NCBI GenBank assembly: GCA_030068145.1
Contig: JAPJBO010001050.1
Coordinates: forward strand, 1-64,000
DNA from: Diplonema papillatum
Lineage: Eukaryota > Euglenozoa > Diplonemea > Diplonemida > Diplonemidae
Length of the DNA: 64,000 nucleotides
Reading direction: 5' to 3'
Shown here in pieces: positions 42,078-53,000 of the stretch. The translations under genes were made by a program, and so were the position numbers. The notes under the pieces are model-generated. The model was not told where the DNA came from, searched no databases, and worked only from the letters and a program-made list of their open reading frames with translations. Each line of letters begins with the position of its first letter. Positions within the stretch are counted from its first letter, which is position 1.

Positions 42078-42381
42078 CATTTTGAAAGACACAAGGTTTT
42101 GACCCTGCATGGTAAATGTGCTGTAACCCACACGAAATCTCTTCTAATCCACAAATAACGCTAGAAACACAGGTAAATCTGGGTTGGCGAAAGCGTTCAA
42201 CAAAAAAGACCCACCTTGTATTGTTTTCTCCCCCTCTAGCCTCCTTCGAAATGAGCACAAGGCAGTCCCTCGAGTATTTTGGCGTCCAACAAACGCAAGG
42301 ACAGTATGTACACGCAGTACCACATACCACGCCGCAAAGGTACATTGTACTAAAACATCCACCTCCCGCACACATTCACAG

Positions 42382-42487
42382 GTTCTATCAGTACTTCCGC
42401 GTCGTCCAGCAGGGCCCCAACGCCGCTGGAACCCACCACTTCTGCGCCTCTGGTTTCGAAGTCTACGGGATCCTGGACATGAGCTAG
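42382..42487 (+). CDS. terminal exon completing the discoidin-like domain
   Basis: Following acceptor CACATTCACAG, this 106-bp exon encodes YFRVVQQGPNAAGTH and then FEVYGILDMS, stop TAG at 42485-42487. The pattern YFRxxQxGxNxxG..LxGFExYGxL is the last strand region of the galactose-binding-like domain begun in the upstream exon. The codon split (AG from exon 1 plus G from this exon) gives Arg and keeps frame. Confidence 0.72.
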
Positions 42488-42544
42488 TGTAAGGAGACGT
42501 AAGAAGGCTTTGGGGAAGTGTCCATTCCAAAAATTATACGTCCT

Positions 42545-42715
42545 TGGAGCAGGAGAAAGAAGGGCAAGGGGAAACTAGAGGATTCGTTGACCGCACCACG
42601 CTGAACCCAAATCCTGGACGTGGTTTCCGGTGGTGGCAAATTGGGAAAGGATCACGATCAGAAGGTCCTTCTCGGGCGGTTCAGTTTCCTCGCACACTGC
42701 ATGTGGGAAAAAGAA
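42545..42715 (+). repeat. dispersed repeat R1, plus copy
   Basis: Matches 18005-18150 and, inverted, 5345-5500. It starts ~60 bp after the stop of the discoidin gene, so it lies in or near its 3' UTR. Confidence 0.6.
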
Positions 42716-43097
42716 AATTGTAGAAGTGTCATTCCATCCTTTAGATAAATCTGCGAGCGTCTTTCTCAGCCTGATACATCCGATGTGCCCTGAGAAGCGT
42801 GGGTTCTGACTTTCAGAGGTTTTCGGCCATATCATCCGCGCGGTCCGATCGAACAACCGTAGCCACCAGAAACGGTGCTTCATCTAGTGCACTAGTGTTG
42901 CTGTCGGGCCAGACGGACTCGTACGGCTGGCAGAAAAAAGCAAACAGAAGCTGGCAGGTGTCATTGCGAGCCGGCCGGCGGAGAACAAGTTCAGGTGCCA
43001 ACCTCCGCCGCCCGGGGCTCTTCCGTTGTAAAGTTCTCCGCGGAGATTCAAAAGAAAAAAGTGAAGGAAAGAAGCCGTAAACCCCCCCCCCCCACAC

Positions 43098-43385
43098 GGT
43101 GAACTCCAGCAAGTTTTGCTCGAGCTAAAGTCCGGCCTCAAGTGTGCGGGTGTGCCACACCCGGAAATAGGGTATGCACACTCTATTGCACGGTGAACAC
43201 CAGCAACTTTTGCTCGAGCTAAAGTCCGGCCTCAAGTGCGGGTGTCACACCCTATTTCACACCCTATCTCACACCCTATTTCACACCCTATCTCACACCC
43301 TATTTCCGGGTGTGGCACACCCACTTTTGGAGAGGTCTGGTTTCACTCGAGCAAACGTTGCTGGAGTTCACCGTGCATCATACCG
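43098..43385. mobile_element. MITE-like element with internal duplication and 12-bp repeats
   Basis: GCACGGTGAACACCAGCAAC (43190-43209) is an imperfect inverted match to GTTGCTGGAGTTCACCGTGC (43358-43377). A second copy of the left terminus occurs at 43098. Between them lie GTGTGCCACACCCGGAAAT-like motifs, close to the 22-bp satellite unit, and a run of CACACCCTATTT/CACACCCTATCT 12-mers (43245-43300). Target duplication not resolved. Confidence 0.5.
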
Positions 43386-43494
43386 AACGCGTCCCTCCCC
43401 CCCCCTCCGACGGTGACCCCAAAACCTTTTCCAACTTTCCAATTCCTTTCAAGCCAAAACCATTATACCAACGACCCCCCCCCCCCCCCCTTCC

Positions 43495-43690
43495 GGGACA
43501 CGGTTTAGGAACCTCCTCCCGTGACGGATTCGCCTGTGCTCTGGTAGCACGCGTGGCCTGGCTGTGACGAGCTACGAACAGCCTGCTGACAAACCAGACT
43601 CAACCGCTGTCCTGTCTGCAGACACTCAGGTTGATGATGGTTCGCCTTCTGTGTCCGTGGCTGGAAGGACCGAAACACGGTGCAGACGGA
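43495..43690 (+). repeat. dispersed repeat R3, copy 1
   Basis: About 190 bp shared with 53340-53530, including GGATTCGCCTGTGCTCTGGT, GACAAACCAGACTCA and GGACCGAAACACGG. Two copies, both in plus orientation. Confidence 0.75.
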
Positions 43691-43848
43691 CCGCCGGTTC
43701 AGCCGACGCTGCTGACCCACCAAACTTCGCGGGGGGAGCGGCCCGTCGTTCGTCATGGATACGCACAGCGACAACAAGTAGAGTGCCTTTTCCTTTTCTC
43801 CCTTCGAGACGCGTTTCCCGGTGAATCCTTGCCTTCCACACAATCGCC

Positions 43849-43889
<41 letters not shown>
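43849..43889 (+). repeat. poly-C tract of about 40 bp
   Basis: An uninterrupted C run, likely length-variable and error-prone in assembly. Confidence 0.9.
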
Positions 43890-43890
<1 letters not shown>

Positions 43891-44164
43891 CGCCCGCCTG
43901 AACACGAAACTAAGATTTTCCCCCCTCTTCCAGCCGGAGTTGTCCCGTGTATTTCCGGCATGTCTTTTCTAGATACCTTTATAGAGCCCACGAGCAGCGG
44001 TAAAAAAGTAATTGCGTTCGAAAAGAGCAGCTCCTCCGTTTTTTCCCTTCCCCTGCATTTCCTTCTTGAACGTATGCTAGTGTACCGCAAGGAATTTGCG
44101 GTTGCGCGTGGCAGGATAAACGAAGCAAACCGAAAACGTGCTGGCACCGGGGGTGAACGCGCAG

Positions 44165-44520
44165 CGAGCAACATTCTTTGCTGCATCAATGCTACAGAGC
44201 TAACTTTGGATTGGTCTGCGTTCACGAGAACCCGAGACAACATTCTCTGCTGTATCAATGCTACCGTGCTAACTTTGGATTGGTCTGCGTTCACGAGAAC
44301 CCGAGACAACATTCTCTGCTGTATCAATGCTACCGTGCTAACTTTGGATTGGTCTGCGTTCACGAGAACCCGAGACAACATTCTCTGCTGTATCAATGCT
44401 ACCGTGCTAACTTTGGATTGGTCTGCGTTCACGAGCGAAACCGAGACAACATTCTCTGCTGTATCAATGCTGTAGTGCTAACTTTGGATTGACCTGCGTT
44501 CACAAGCGAAACCCGAGACG
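44165..44520 (+). repeat. 69-bp minisatellite, ~5 copies
   Basis: The unit CATTCTCTGCTGTATCAATG and following recurs every 69 bp. A 23-residue repeat frame (NILCCINATVLTLDWSAF) stays open as a by-product. The final unit and its flank (to about 44610) match 21880-22010, so the array grew within an interspersed repeat. Confidence 0.85.
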
Positions 44521-45172
44521 AAGAACAAGGTGCACACAACACCCGCGGTGCAAAAAAGAGTGAAGAGGCACTGGTCCCTCAGGGTTTCATACCCAACCTG
44601 CAGGGAGTCTTACACTCCCTGCACTTTTCCCGCCTGGGGGTTTTCTGTTTTTTTTACATAAGCGGCAGCTTGAAAGGAAATGCTCGACGATGCTGCCCGA
44701 CAAAGAACAGAAGGGATCCCAAGTGCTGCAACTACTAAACCACGTGTTGAACGGACGTGAGGTCATGCGGGTCTACCCCCTACACGACAAATCACACAAA
44801 CACAACAGGTCAAAATCCTGAGTGAGAAACAACACACGGTGGTGAAGAACAAATCAGATTGTGTTTGTCTTGTATGTGCCCCCCCCCAGAACCGAGAAAG
44901 AACAAAAAAGAAGAATACTACGCACCAAACCCACCACCCTCCCCAACCCGGGCTTCCTTTTTACCCCTGCAAACCCGTGAATAGGTGCTACGGGAGTATC
45001 TGGCAACCGCTGCTTAACACCAACGATTTAAAAGCTACAGTTTCTGTACTTTATTGGCTGCTCACGCGGCCGGTAAAGTGCGCCCGGAATTCATCCAGGA
45101 CAAACACCCTCCATAACACAACAGCGGTACCCATCCGCGAAAAGAACGCGGGCTACCCGTACCTCCGTCAAA
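44521..45172 (+). other. presumed LINE 5' UTR / flank
   Basis: No gene. Bases 44998-45065 (GGCAACCGCTGCTTAAC and, further on, CTCACGCGGCCGG) faintly resemble the LINE 3' tails (GGCAGCCGCTGCTTAACC, CACGTGGGCGG). The full-length LINE may thus abut an older tail. The 5' end of the element was not located. Confidence 0.35.
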
Positions 45173-47032
45173 ATGGACAGGATTAACGCCCTGATCCAGG
45201 AAGCGCGCGGGATGGCGGAACGCGCCAACCGCGACCAGCTGGATGCCGTTTTCGGCATCCTCGACGTCGCCACGACGCTGCTCCGGCGTCAGATCGAGGC
45301 GAACAGCGGGGAGCCGGCGCAACAACGGCCGCCACTGCAGCAACAGCAGCAACCGAAGCAGCAGCAGCAGCAACCGAGGCAGCAGCAGCAGCCGAAGCAG
45401 CAGCGGCAGCAACCGAAGCAGCAGCAACCGCAGCAGCAACCGCAACCGCAACAGCAGCAGCAACAGCAACAGCAAACGCAGCAGCGCCGCCCGCAGGAGC
45501 AGCAACAACCGCAACCGCAACAGCAACAGCAACAGCAAACGCAGCAGCGCCGCCCGCAGGAGCAGCAACAACCACAACAGCGGCCCCGGCAGGGGTACGC
45601 GCCCACCTGGGCAGAAGTGACCAGGCGGCCCCCGCCACCCGGTAAAATCGACGCCGCCGACTGGGACGCGCCGGTACTCCCCTCCCCCGACTTCGAAGCT
45701 GTCGAAGCTGGCCTCTGGGTCGCCCCGAGCGCCGCCGCAGCCGAAGAAGCGAAGGGTCCCGCAGCAGATGCGGTGGACGTCGCAGAGCGCGACGGGAAGC
45801 GGGTGCGCCTCGGCGTGCTGTGCCGGGAGGCCTTCGACGACGCACGCCGGGGCCCAGTGCTGCTGGAAGGCGGGCGGGTACAGGATATGTACCTGTGGGC
45901 GGGCGGCGGGCCGGTATGCCAGCGGGGCCAGGTGAAGGTCCAGAAGATGCCCGTCAGCGCGGTGAAGCCGAACGCCGCGACGACGGTACTGGCCTTCGTC
46001 GTGGCCAGGAAGCACGCCTCGCCGGAGACCTGGGAGTGCGTCGAGAGGGACCCGCGCACGGCCCTGACTCGCCTGTGCCGGAGGGCTGTCAAGACGGCCC
46101 TGAAGACGGAGGTCCGCGTCCCCGACGACGCCATGTGGGGCGTGTCGTCGCAGCAGGGGAGGCGCGAGCTGGTCGTGCGGGTGCCCCGCGCGCAGGCCGA
46201 AGCGATCCTGGCCAGCTCCGGCCGGGACGGCGGATTCTGGCGGTCGACGGAGAAGGCCTGCCGGGACGCCATGCCGGTGGTCGCCCTGCAAAAGGGGGTC
46301 ACGAGGGCGGTCGCGCTGGCGGTAGCTGAGCGGGCAGGCGCGGCGGCAGCCGGTCTCGTGCTCACGGGCAGCCGCCTCCTCGTGCGCGCACGCAGCGGCG
46401 CTGTGCTGGAGGAGGTGCGTGCGGCGGCCGCCGAACACGCTGCTGCCCCCCTCGAGTCGAAGCCGCGCTTCCTCGTGGTGGGTGCGACGCCGCGGGAGCA
46501 CGAGGCGGACGTCGAGTACGTCCTGCGGGAGGCCGGCTGGCAGGTCGACGTCGCCACGTCGTTCCTGCGAAGTGGGGCCCGGGTTTGCGTGGTGACGTCG
46601 GCGGCCGACCCTCCCTTCAGGGTGCTGCAGCGGGAGGGGGCACCCGACCTCCGGGTAAACCCGTACGACGGAGGTGAGCTGCCGAGGGAGCGGCGCAGGC
46701 GGCTCGCTGCCGCCCCCAGCGGGAAGCGGCGGATGCGGCTGCCGGCGGCGGAGGTGGACGAGCTACCGCAGCCGGCGGCCCCGCCAGCGGACGCGGCCGG
46801 ACAGAAGAAGAGGAAGACGCCGGAGCCGGCAGCGGACGGGCCGGAACCCGCTGGGGACGATGTCCCAATGGACGGTGCAGAGGCGGGCGGGCACGTCCAC
46901 GCCTTCGGGAGCCCGGCGAAGGCCACCGCCGGTTTCTCCTGCGCCCTATGCGGGAAGAAGAAGGCGAAGGGCCAGATCCGCACGACATGCGAGGGCTGCA
47001 ACGTCGGCGCGTGCAAGGCGTGTGCGGGTTGA
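45173..47032 (+). CDS. LINE ORF1, Gag-like RNA-binding protein (619 aa)
   Basis: The ATG at 45173 follows CGTCAAA. Residues 1-45 are helical (DQLDAVFGILDVATTLLRRQ), then a long Gln/Pro-rich region (about 48-140) built from CAG/CAA codons. Residues ~200-480 include two segments that could be RRM-like folds (VKVQKMPVSAV; PRFLVVGATPREHEADVEYV). The C-terminus has a basic patch (KKRKTPEP) and a Cys cluster (CALCGKKK, CEGCNVGACKAC) suited to a zinc-binding module. By position it is the element's RNP protein. It ends TGA at 47030-47032 with CTG following, and the frame beyond is ORF2. Confidence 0.72.
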   Translation: MDRINALIQEARGMAERANRDQLDAVFGILDVATTLLRRQIEANSGEPAQQRPPLQQQQQPKQQQQQPRQQQQPKQQRQQPKQQQPQQQPQPQQQQQQQQQTQQRRPQEQQQPQPQQQQQQQTQQRRPQEQQQPQQRPRQGYAPTWAEVTRRPPPPGKIDAADWDAPVLPSPDFEAVEAGLWVAPSAAAAEEAKGPAADAVDVAERDGKRVRLGVLCREAFDDARRGPVLLEGGRVQDMYLWAGGGPVCQRGQVKVQKMPVSAVKPNAATTVLAFVVARKHASPETWECVERDPRTALTRLCRRAVKTALKTEVRVPDDAMWGVSSQQGRRELVVRVPRAQAEAILASSGRDGGFWRSTEKACRDAMPVVALQKGVTRAVALAVAERAGAAAAGLVLTGSRLLVRARSGAVLEEVRAAAAEHAAAPLESKPRFLVVGATPREHEADVEYVLREAGWQVDVATSFLRSGARVCVVTSAADPPFRVLQREGAPDLRVNPYDGGELPRERRRRLAAAPSGKRRMRLPAAEVDELPQPAAPPADAAGQKKRKTPEPAADGPEPAGDDVPMDGAEAGGHVHAFGSPAKATAGFSCALCGKKKAKGQIRTTCEGCNVGACKACAG

Positions 47033-50000
47033 CTGCCACCGCGACCCGTCCCCGGCGCCAGTTGTGGCCCCGCCAGGCCGGTGCAGGCCGCCCAGCGCGT
47101 GAGTCCCAGCACGCAGTTCGACGATGGAGCAGGCGAAGGTGGTGGCGATCCCTCTTCTTCTTCTTCTTCTTTTTGCCCCCCTCTCTCCCACAATGCGCCA
47201 GGCCTCATTAGCCCGGGAAATTTACCCGCAGCGCACAAACAATCCCCCCACAAAGGCCAGCGTGCCTGCGGGGGGGGCCCTGTCAGGGTGGAGGGAGCAA
47301 TCCCCGGACTAAGCTTCCAGACGATCCCTCGGGATCTTCTGGACAGACTGAGCCGAGTACCCGAGCTTGGGCCGAAAGCCACTTGGAGGAGGCTGGGGGG
47401 AGAACAAAGCAGAGAGACCCAGCAGTGGGGACACGCCTACCGACAGGGCGGACCCCCGGTCAGACTGGAACGGGGTATCCCCGAGGGGCCCCTGAAAGAA
47501 GCGGCGGATCTCATACGTGACCGTCTCGGGTGGGAACCGGACCAGTTGCTGGCCAACTGGTACCGGAGGGGAGTGGGGATCAACCCCCACAAAGACCAGA
47601 GAGAACTGGGTCCGAGGGTAGCGACCATATCGCTCTTGAGCGACACGGTCATGGAGTGGGAGAGGGGGAGCCGGAGAGTGAGAACCCCCCTGCCGGTCGG
47701 CACACTGTGCCACATGGAAGGCGAGGCCAGGAGCCTGTGGACACACGGGATTCGTCCCGATGATGTCGCACGCGACCGGGTCTCGCTCACCTACAGGGCC
47801 GTGCGCGAGGCCGCCTCCCAACGTTTGCAAGGCCGGGACACCCCGCAAGAAACTCCCCCCATGCCCCCCCCGCCCCGCCCTCAGGCGTCCTCCCCACCCC
47901 CCCAGCAACAGTTCAGCCCCGCGCCACGTACTGACTTGTGTAATCGCCAAAGAACTCTTATATCTATTAAGGAAACTACTAGACAGCAGCTGTTAAGCGC
48001 TGGAGACATCGAACAGAACCCGGGCCCCGGCCGCACGGAGATGAAGTTCGCGACGTTGAACGTAACTAGCTTACTTCAATATCTCCCAGCGGCCGACGCG
48101 GTGGAAGCGGATCTTCTCTGCTGCCAGGAGGTGACACTCCTTCCGTGCAAACGGGCGCAGGCGGAGGAATACCTGCGGAAATGGTGCTGCCACTGGGGCC
48201 TGCCGCCTCCCGGAAGACTCTGTAGAAACTCCGGTAGTCGCTCGACGGTGAACGCCGCGAACGGGGGGCTCTCCACTCTAGTACTGAGACCGATACCTGC
48301 GTACGATACGATGACGGCGCTCTCGCACGCAGCAATACGGTCCCCGGACCGAGTGAGCCATACGGTAGTAGCAACAGGGGCCGGCAACACGTTCGTGCAC
48401 GTGTTCAATGTCTACTGCCCTTCCGGAAACGGGAGGGCGGAGAGCGAGGAGCGTGAGGACATGCTGGAGAAGATCCTCTTCGCAGCGGCAGATAGCCTCG
48501 GTGACGTCCCCATAATGGTGATGGGTGACCTGAACACGGAAGAAGACCGGTCCCCTGTGCTGCGGAAGGCACTAAGGAACGGATGGTCCGACGCAGCGGA
48601 ACTGCACCATGCGCGTACCGGTGACACACCGCCACCACCGACCTTTACCAGCGCCCGGACGACAGGCACGAGGATCGACCGCATACTCCTCAACCGAATA
48701 ACGACGGGAGCTTTCCGTCAATGCGTCACCACCGCGGTGAACGTACCGGGACACCGGCTCGTGACAATGACCCTGGACATTGCGGCGCTGCGCCAAATCG
48801 TGTGGCGATTTAAAGTACCGCGGGAAATCCCTACCGAGGGGGGACCCAAGTGGGGCCTCTCGGACACAGAAGCTAACAGGGAAGCCGTACAGAGACTGAC
48901 CAACTCCGATTTCGCAGAACGGCTGGCAGCACAGCGAGTGGAAGAGGCCTGGCTCGAGTGGTCACGAGTCAGTGAGCAGTACTTGCAGGATGCCTTCGGA
49001 ATCCCTGCGGAAGAAAGGGGAAGGAGTACCGGCCGGGGGATAAAGACGTCGCCTAAGAGAGTCTGTATCACGGCAAGCACTGCGAGCGACGGGTCGGGGG
49101 CGGCGAACAGCAGACAGCTACGGCTCCGGAAGGCCATCCACAGGATGGAACGCATCTGCAGCTACCTTGCGCAGCGACGCGGGCCGGAGGCAGTTCCGCA
49201 TGAAGTATCCCGTTGCTGGCAGAACAGCAGACGGCTGGCACAGGCGTGCATGAAAGGTGGCCAAGGGACAGAAGGATTCCCGGATCATGAGGAGGCGAAG
49301 CAGCTTCTCACGGCATTGCGGGAAGAGACGAGTAGGCTCGGAAGGGAAGGATCGGCGGCCAGGTTTACGAAGTACCGAGACAAGCTGAACGAGAGGGCCG
49401 ATGCGAGCAGACGATGTCTGACAACCATCTGCGCCGGACGCGCTGAGCCGTCGGGGGTGTTGCGAACGGGGGCGGGAGTGACTGCAAATGTTGACGAGAT
49501 GGACGAGGCGCTGAACACTGCGTGGGACCCTATCCTGCGTAAGTACAAGGACGGGCCAGAGCCGGAGTACGAGCCGTTTCGGGATCGGTTCCAGGATCAC
49601 ATCGGCCCACACTTGATGGAAGCCGGAACAATCACGGGGGAGGAGCTGCGAATTCTGCTGAGGAAGAAGCCGAAGAAAAGCGCGTCAGGGGTGGATGGCT
49701 GGCGCATGGCTGAACTGCGGGAGTTGCCGCTCCCCCTGCTGAATGCACTTGCAGACGTCATGAACCTGGTCGAAGCGACTGGGGACTGGCCGGCAAGCAT
49801 GACAACTGCGCTGGTGTCGATGGTGCCGAAAGATGAGAGCCAAGACCCGCTGCACACGAGGCCGATAACCGTCACGTCCGCCGTGTACCGCTTGTGGGCC
49901 TGCCGCAGGCTTGCGGACATTGTCCTGTGGCAGGAGGGGTGGATCGAAGAAGGACAGAAAGGCTTTCGGCCGGGCCACCGGATCGAGGACGTCTTGATGG

Positions 50001-53000
50001 AGATAGGGCTCGAGGTGGAGGACGCCTTGCTGGACGGAGAGCCGCTCTACGGAGTGGCGCTGGACTTCCGGAAGTGTTTCGACATGGTCCCGCGAGAGGT
50101 AGTGCTACGCCTGGCTGAGGACTTAGGACTGCACGGTCGGGTTCTCAAGCCGCTGAGGGCGATTTACAGTCTGCTCGCAAGACGCTTCAAGTTGCCGCTA
50201 GGGGTGGGCAGGGAGTTTAGTGTGACCAACGGTATCCTTCAAGGGTGCCCTGTGTCCGTCATACTCATCAATGCCCTGCTGTCGGTAGTGATGAAAGCGG
50301 TCAAAAAAGAAGCTGAGGGTGTGAGTCCTAAGTCGTACGCGGATGATGCCACACTACTGTCCAGGCTGTCGGAGGCCGCACTGCAAAAGGGAGTCGACAT
50401 TGTTGACGAGTTCTGCACACTCACCGGAATGCAGCTAAACCTCGAGAAGACCATCGCATTCTCGACGAGGCAGAGGCACCAGTCGACGCTCAGACTCCGA
50501 AGCGGAAATGCGCTGCTGCGATTTAGCAAGTCCGTCACGTGTCTGGGGGCCCTAGTCTCAACGGCGAAGAACAGAAAGGAGAGGTCCGACTCTAAGAGGG
50601 TAGAGAGGGCGGCGGCCCTAGCGGAGGGCCTCCGCCACGCGCCATTCCGGTACGAAAAGCGGGTCCGTATTGTGCAGTCGAATGTGTTGCCGGCAGCGCT
50701 ATCGGGCTGCTCCTTCGCGCCGGTGTCAAAGGTGGCGATGAAGCGGTTGACGACGTCGGTGATGGGTCTGATCTGGGGTGGAGCAAACCCGAAGCGCGCG
50801 AGAGAAATGGTCCTGAACTTCCAGGAGAAGGGCCACCTGACGGACCCCGGTACGTGTTTAGCGTACCGGGTGACGACGGCGTTCTACGCGGCGTGCGAGA
50901 GGCTGCCGCGACTGCTACCTCTGATGGAGAGTATCCGGGGGCGGTACGCCGAGGGGGACCAACCCCTCGGCCCAGTCGGGCTGGCGATGAGGAGCATGGA
51001 GGAGTGTGGACACATATGGGAGCCTGGGCCCCTATCTCGCACGCTACGACGGAATGGTGCAGTGTTCGACCCGCTGGCCTCGTCGCCCTCGAAGAGGGGG
51101 CACGAAGTGAGGGCGGACCTGAGAACGAGGACGTGGGCCCGACTGATGGCGAGAAGGCCAGGATATCAGGGGCTGGAAAGAGCCGACTTGGAGCGCACGA
51201 ATGCGTTCTGGAAGACGAGGGAATGTTCCGCGCACACGGCGAAGCTAATTCGAGTTGCGATTGCGGGGGGTGTGAACACGGCGGAGTTCACGTCGCGGAT
51301 GAGGCAGGCTGGAGCTGAGCCGCAGGCGCCCAGCTGCAAGCACTGTGGGAGCGGCGTGACGGAGAACGAACAGCATATCTACTGGGACTGCGACGCATAC
51401 TCACACATTCGCCGGCGGGAAGCACACGCCGGGCTGATGGCGGCCAACCGAACCGAGTGGCCCCGATGCACGCTGGAACATGGTGTGGTTGTACCGGGGA
51501 ACGCCCACTTATCGAGGCGGCTCCAGGAGATGATGGCTGAAATCCTTGCGGAACGGGCAGGGCTCGAAGCACGTGGCTGGGTAGCCAGGAACCCCACGAC
51601 CCCCTGGTCGAGAGCGGATGCGATGCCTGCCGAGAAATTTGACCACCCCTTTGCGCGGATTGCCCCGGCATGGACGTGGGAGCGAAACAAGACCTGGGGA
51701 CTACCGACGTTTTATGCGTTGGTAGCGTGGCTGTCTGACATGCAGTGGACCGAGAGCGGGCAGGCGTCAATGCTAGAGCTTGCGATCGACTTTGAACTCT
51801 TCTCGGGCCTCAGCATGCCGCTGCACGGGAATGCGCCGAAGGGGGTGAGAGAACGGGGAAACGTCCTGCGCTGCATGATGAGCGCGTTGGACAAGCTGGC
51901 GGCACAGCAAGGGCTGGGAAGCTGCATGAGAGGGGAGAGGGTGTGCCCGACGACGTCGCTGTCGTTCATGGGCATCTCGGGGATATCGGGTGTACGGCCC
52001 AGGCCACGCTTTCGCGAGGCACACACGGGGACGATACTTGAGGAACAAGTGAAAGGAAGCGATGTAGGGACGCAGTGCCCGGCGTACCCTGACTGGACGA
52101 TCGGGAGAGCGGCGAGGTGGGCCCTGCCTGCCCCACCACAACTGCACCCAGACCCCGTGCATATGCCGGGTGTCGATATAGAGAAGGCACTCGTCACGTG
52201 CGCGACCCATCACAAAGGGAAGTGTGAGGCGTGCAGAGCACTCGTCCGAAGGGACGTGCCCACGGTAGAGATGTGCTGCCGGCACCATCACCACGCGAAC
52301 GATGGGCAGCCGATCGCGGTGTGCACAGAGCACAGCACGACGAAGTGCGGCGAGTGCAAGACGGCGGCGGCGTGTTGCCGCAGCGGGCATCATGCCTGCC
52401 GCACGCATGGCAGAGGAACCTGCCAAGAGTGCAAGAGGCTCCCTACGCTGACGCAGAGGCGACCGGCGGCATGTTGCCGCCGCGGCCACCACCAGTCCAA
52501 CGAACCGAACGTCCCGTCAACCCCCGGACGCAACAAGAAGAAGAGGCCCTCCTCACCCACCCAGGTGGGCGTACAACGGGGAACGCCAGTTGGAAAGCGA
52601 GCGGCGCAAGCGCCGCCCGCGGCAACGAAAAAGGAGACGGCGACGACCGGACGGGCGACCAAGAGGCCGCCACCAACGCCAGGAACCAGCGAACGACCAG
52701 CGCTGAAGAAAAGGGTGCTAGGCACCCCGAAGGAAGGCCCGATCGCCGGCCGCAAGCGGAAGAAGACGAAGGCGACCACCCCCGACTCAGGGGTGCATCG
52801 AAGGAAGAAGAAGGTACCGAGGGCAAGCAGCTCTCAGAAACGACCGGGGACCACGGGCACACCAATGCCCTCGAAAGTGAAAAACGGACACACGTGCCCG
52901 CCCTCGTACTCGCCGACTCAGTCTCTGGAATCGCAAGAAAGCCAAACCCCGCTAGCTCCACAAATGCTCGACCTTGACGACGCAATGGCAGGTGACGACG

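Larger units (their letters stand above)
37295..42381 (+). other. 5.1-kb intron (GT-AG) of the discoidin-domain gene, hosting YR element 2
   Basis: The donor is CAG|GTGTGC at 37295. The acceptor is CACATTCACAG|GTTCTATC at 42381. The exons it separates together encode an uninterrupted domain. Apart from the YR element the intron carries T- and A-rich low-complexity DNA (37380-37950) and, after the element, an interspersed repeat (42110-42290) shared with 5995-6085 and 22780-22905. Confidence 0.7.

Noticed and set aside
45289..47382. 697-codon antisense frame over LINE ORF1
   Set aside because: A GC-rich shadow of ORF1 (poly-Cys from reverse CAG repeats) with no domain.
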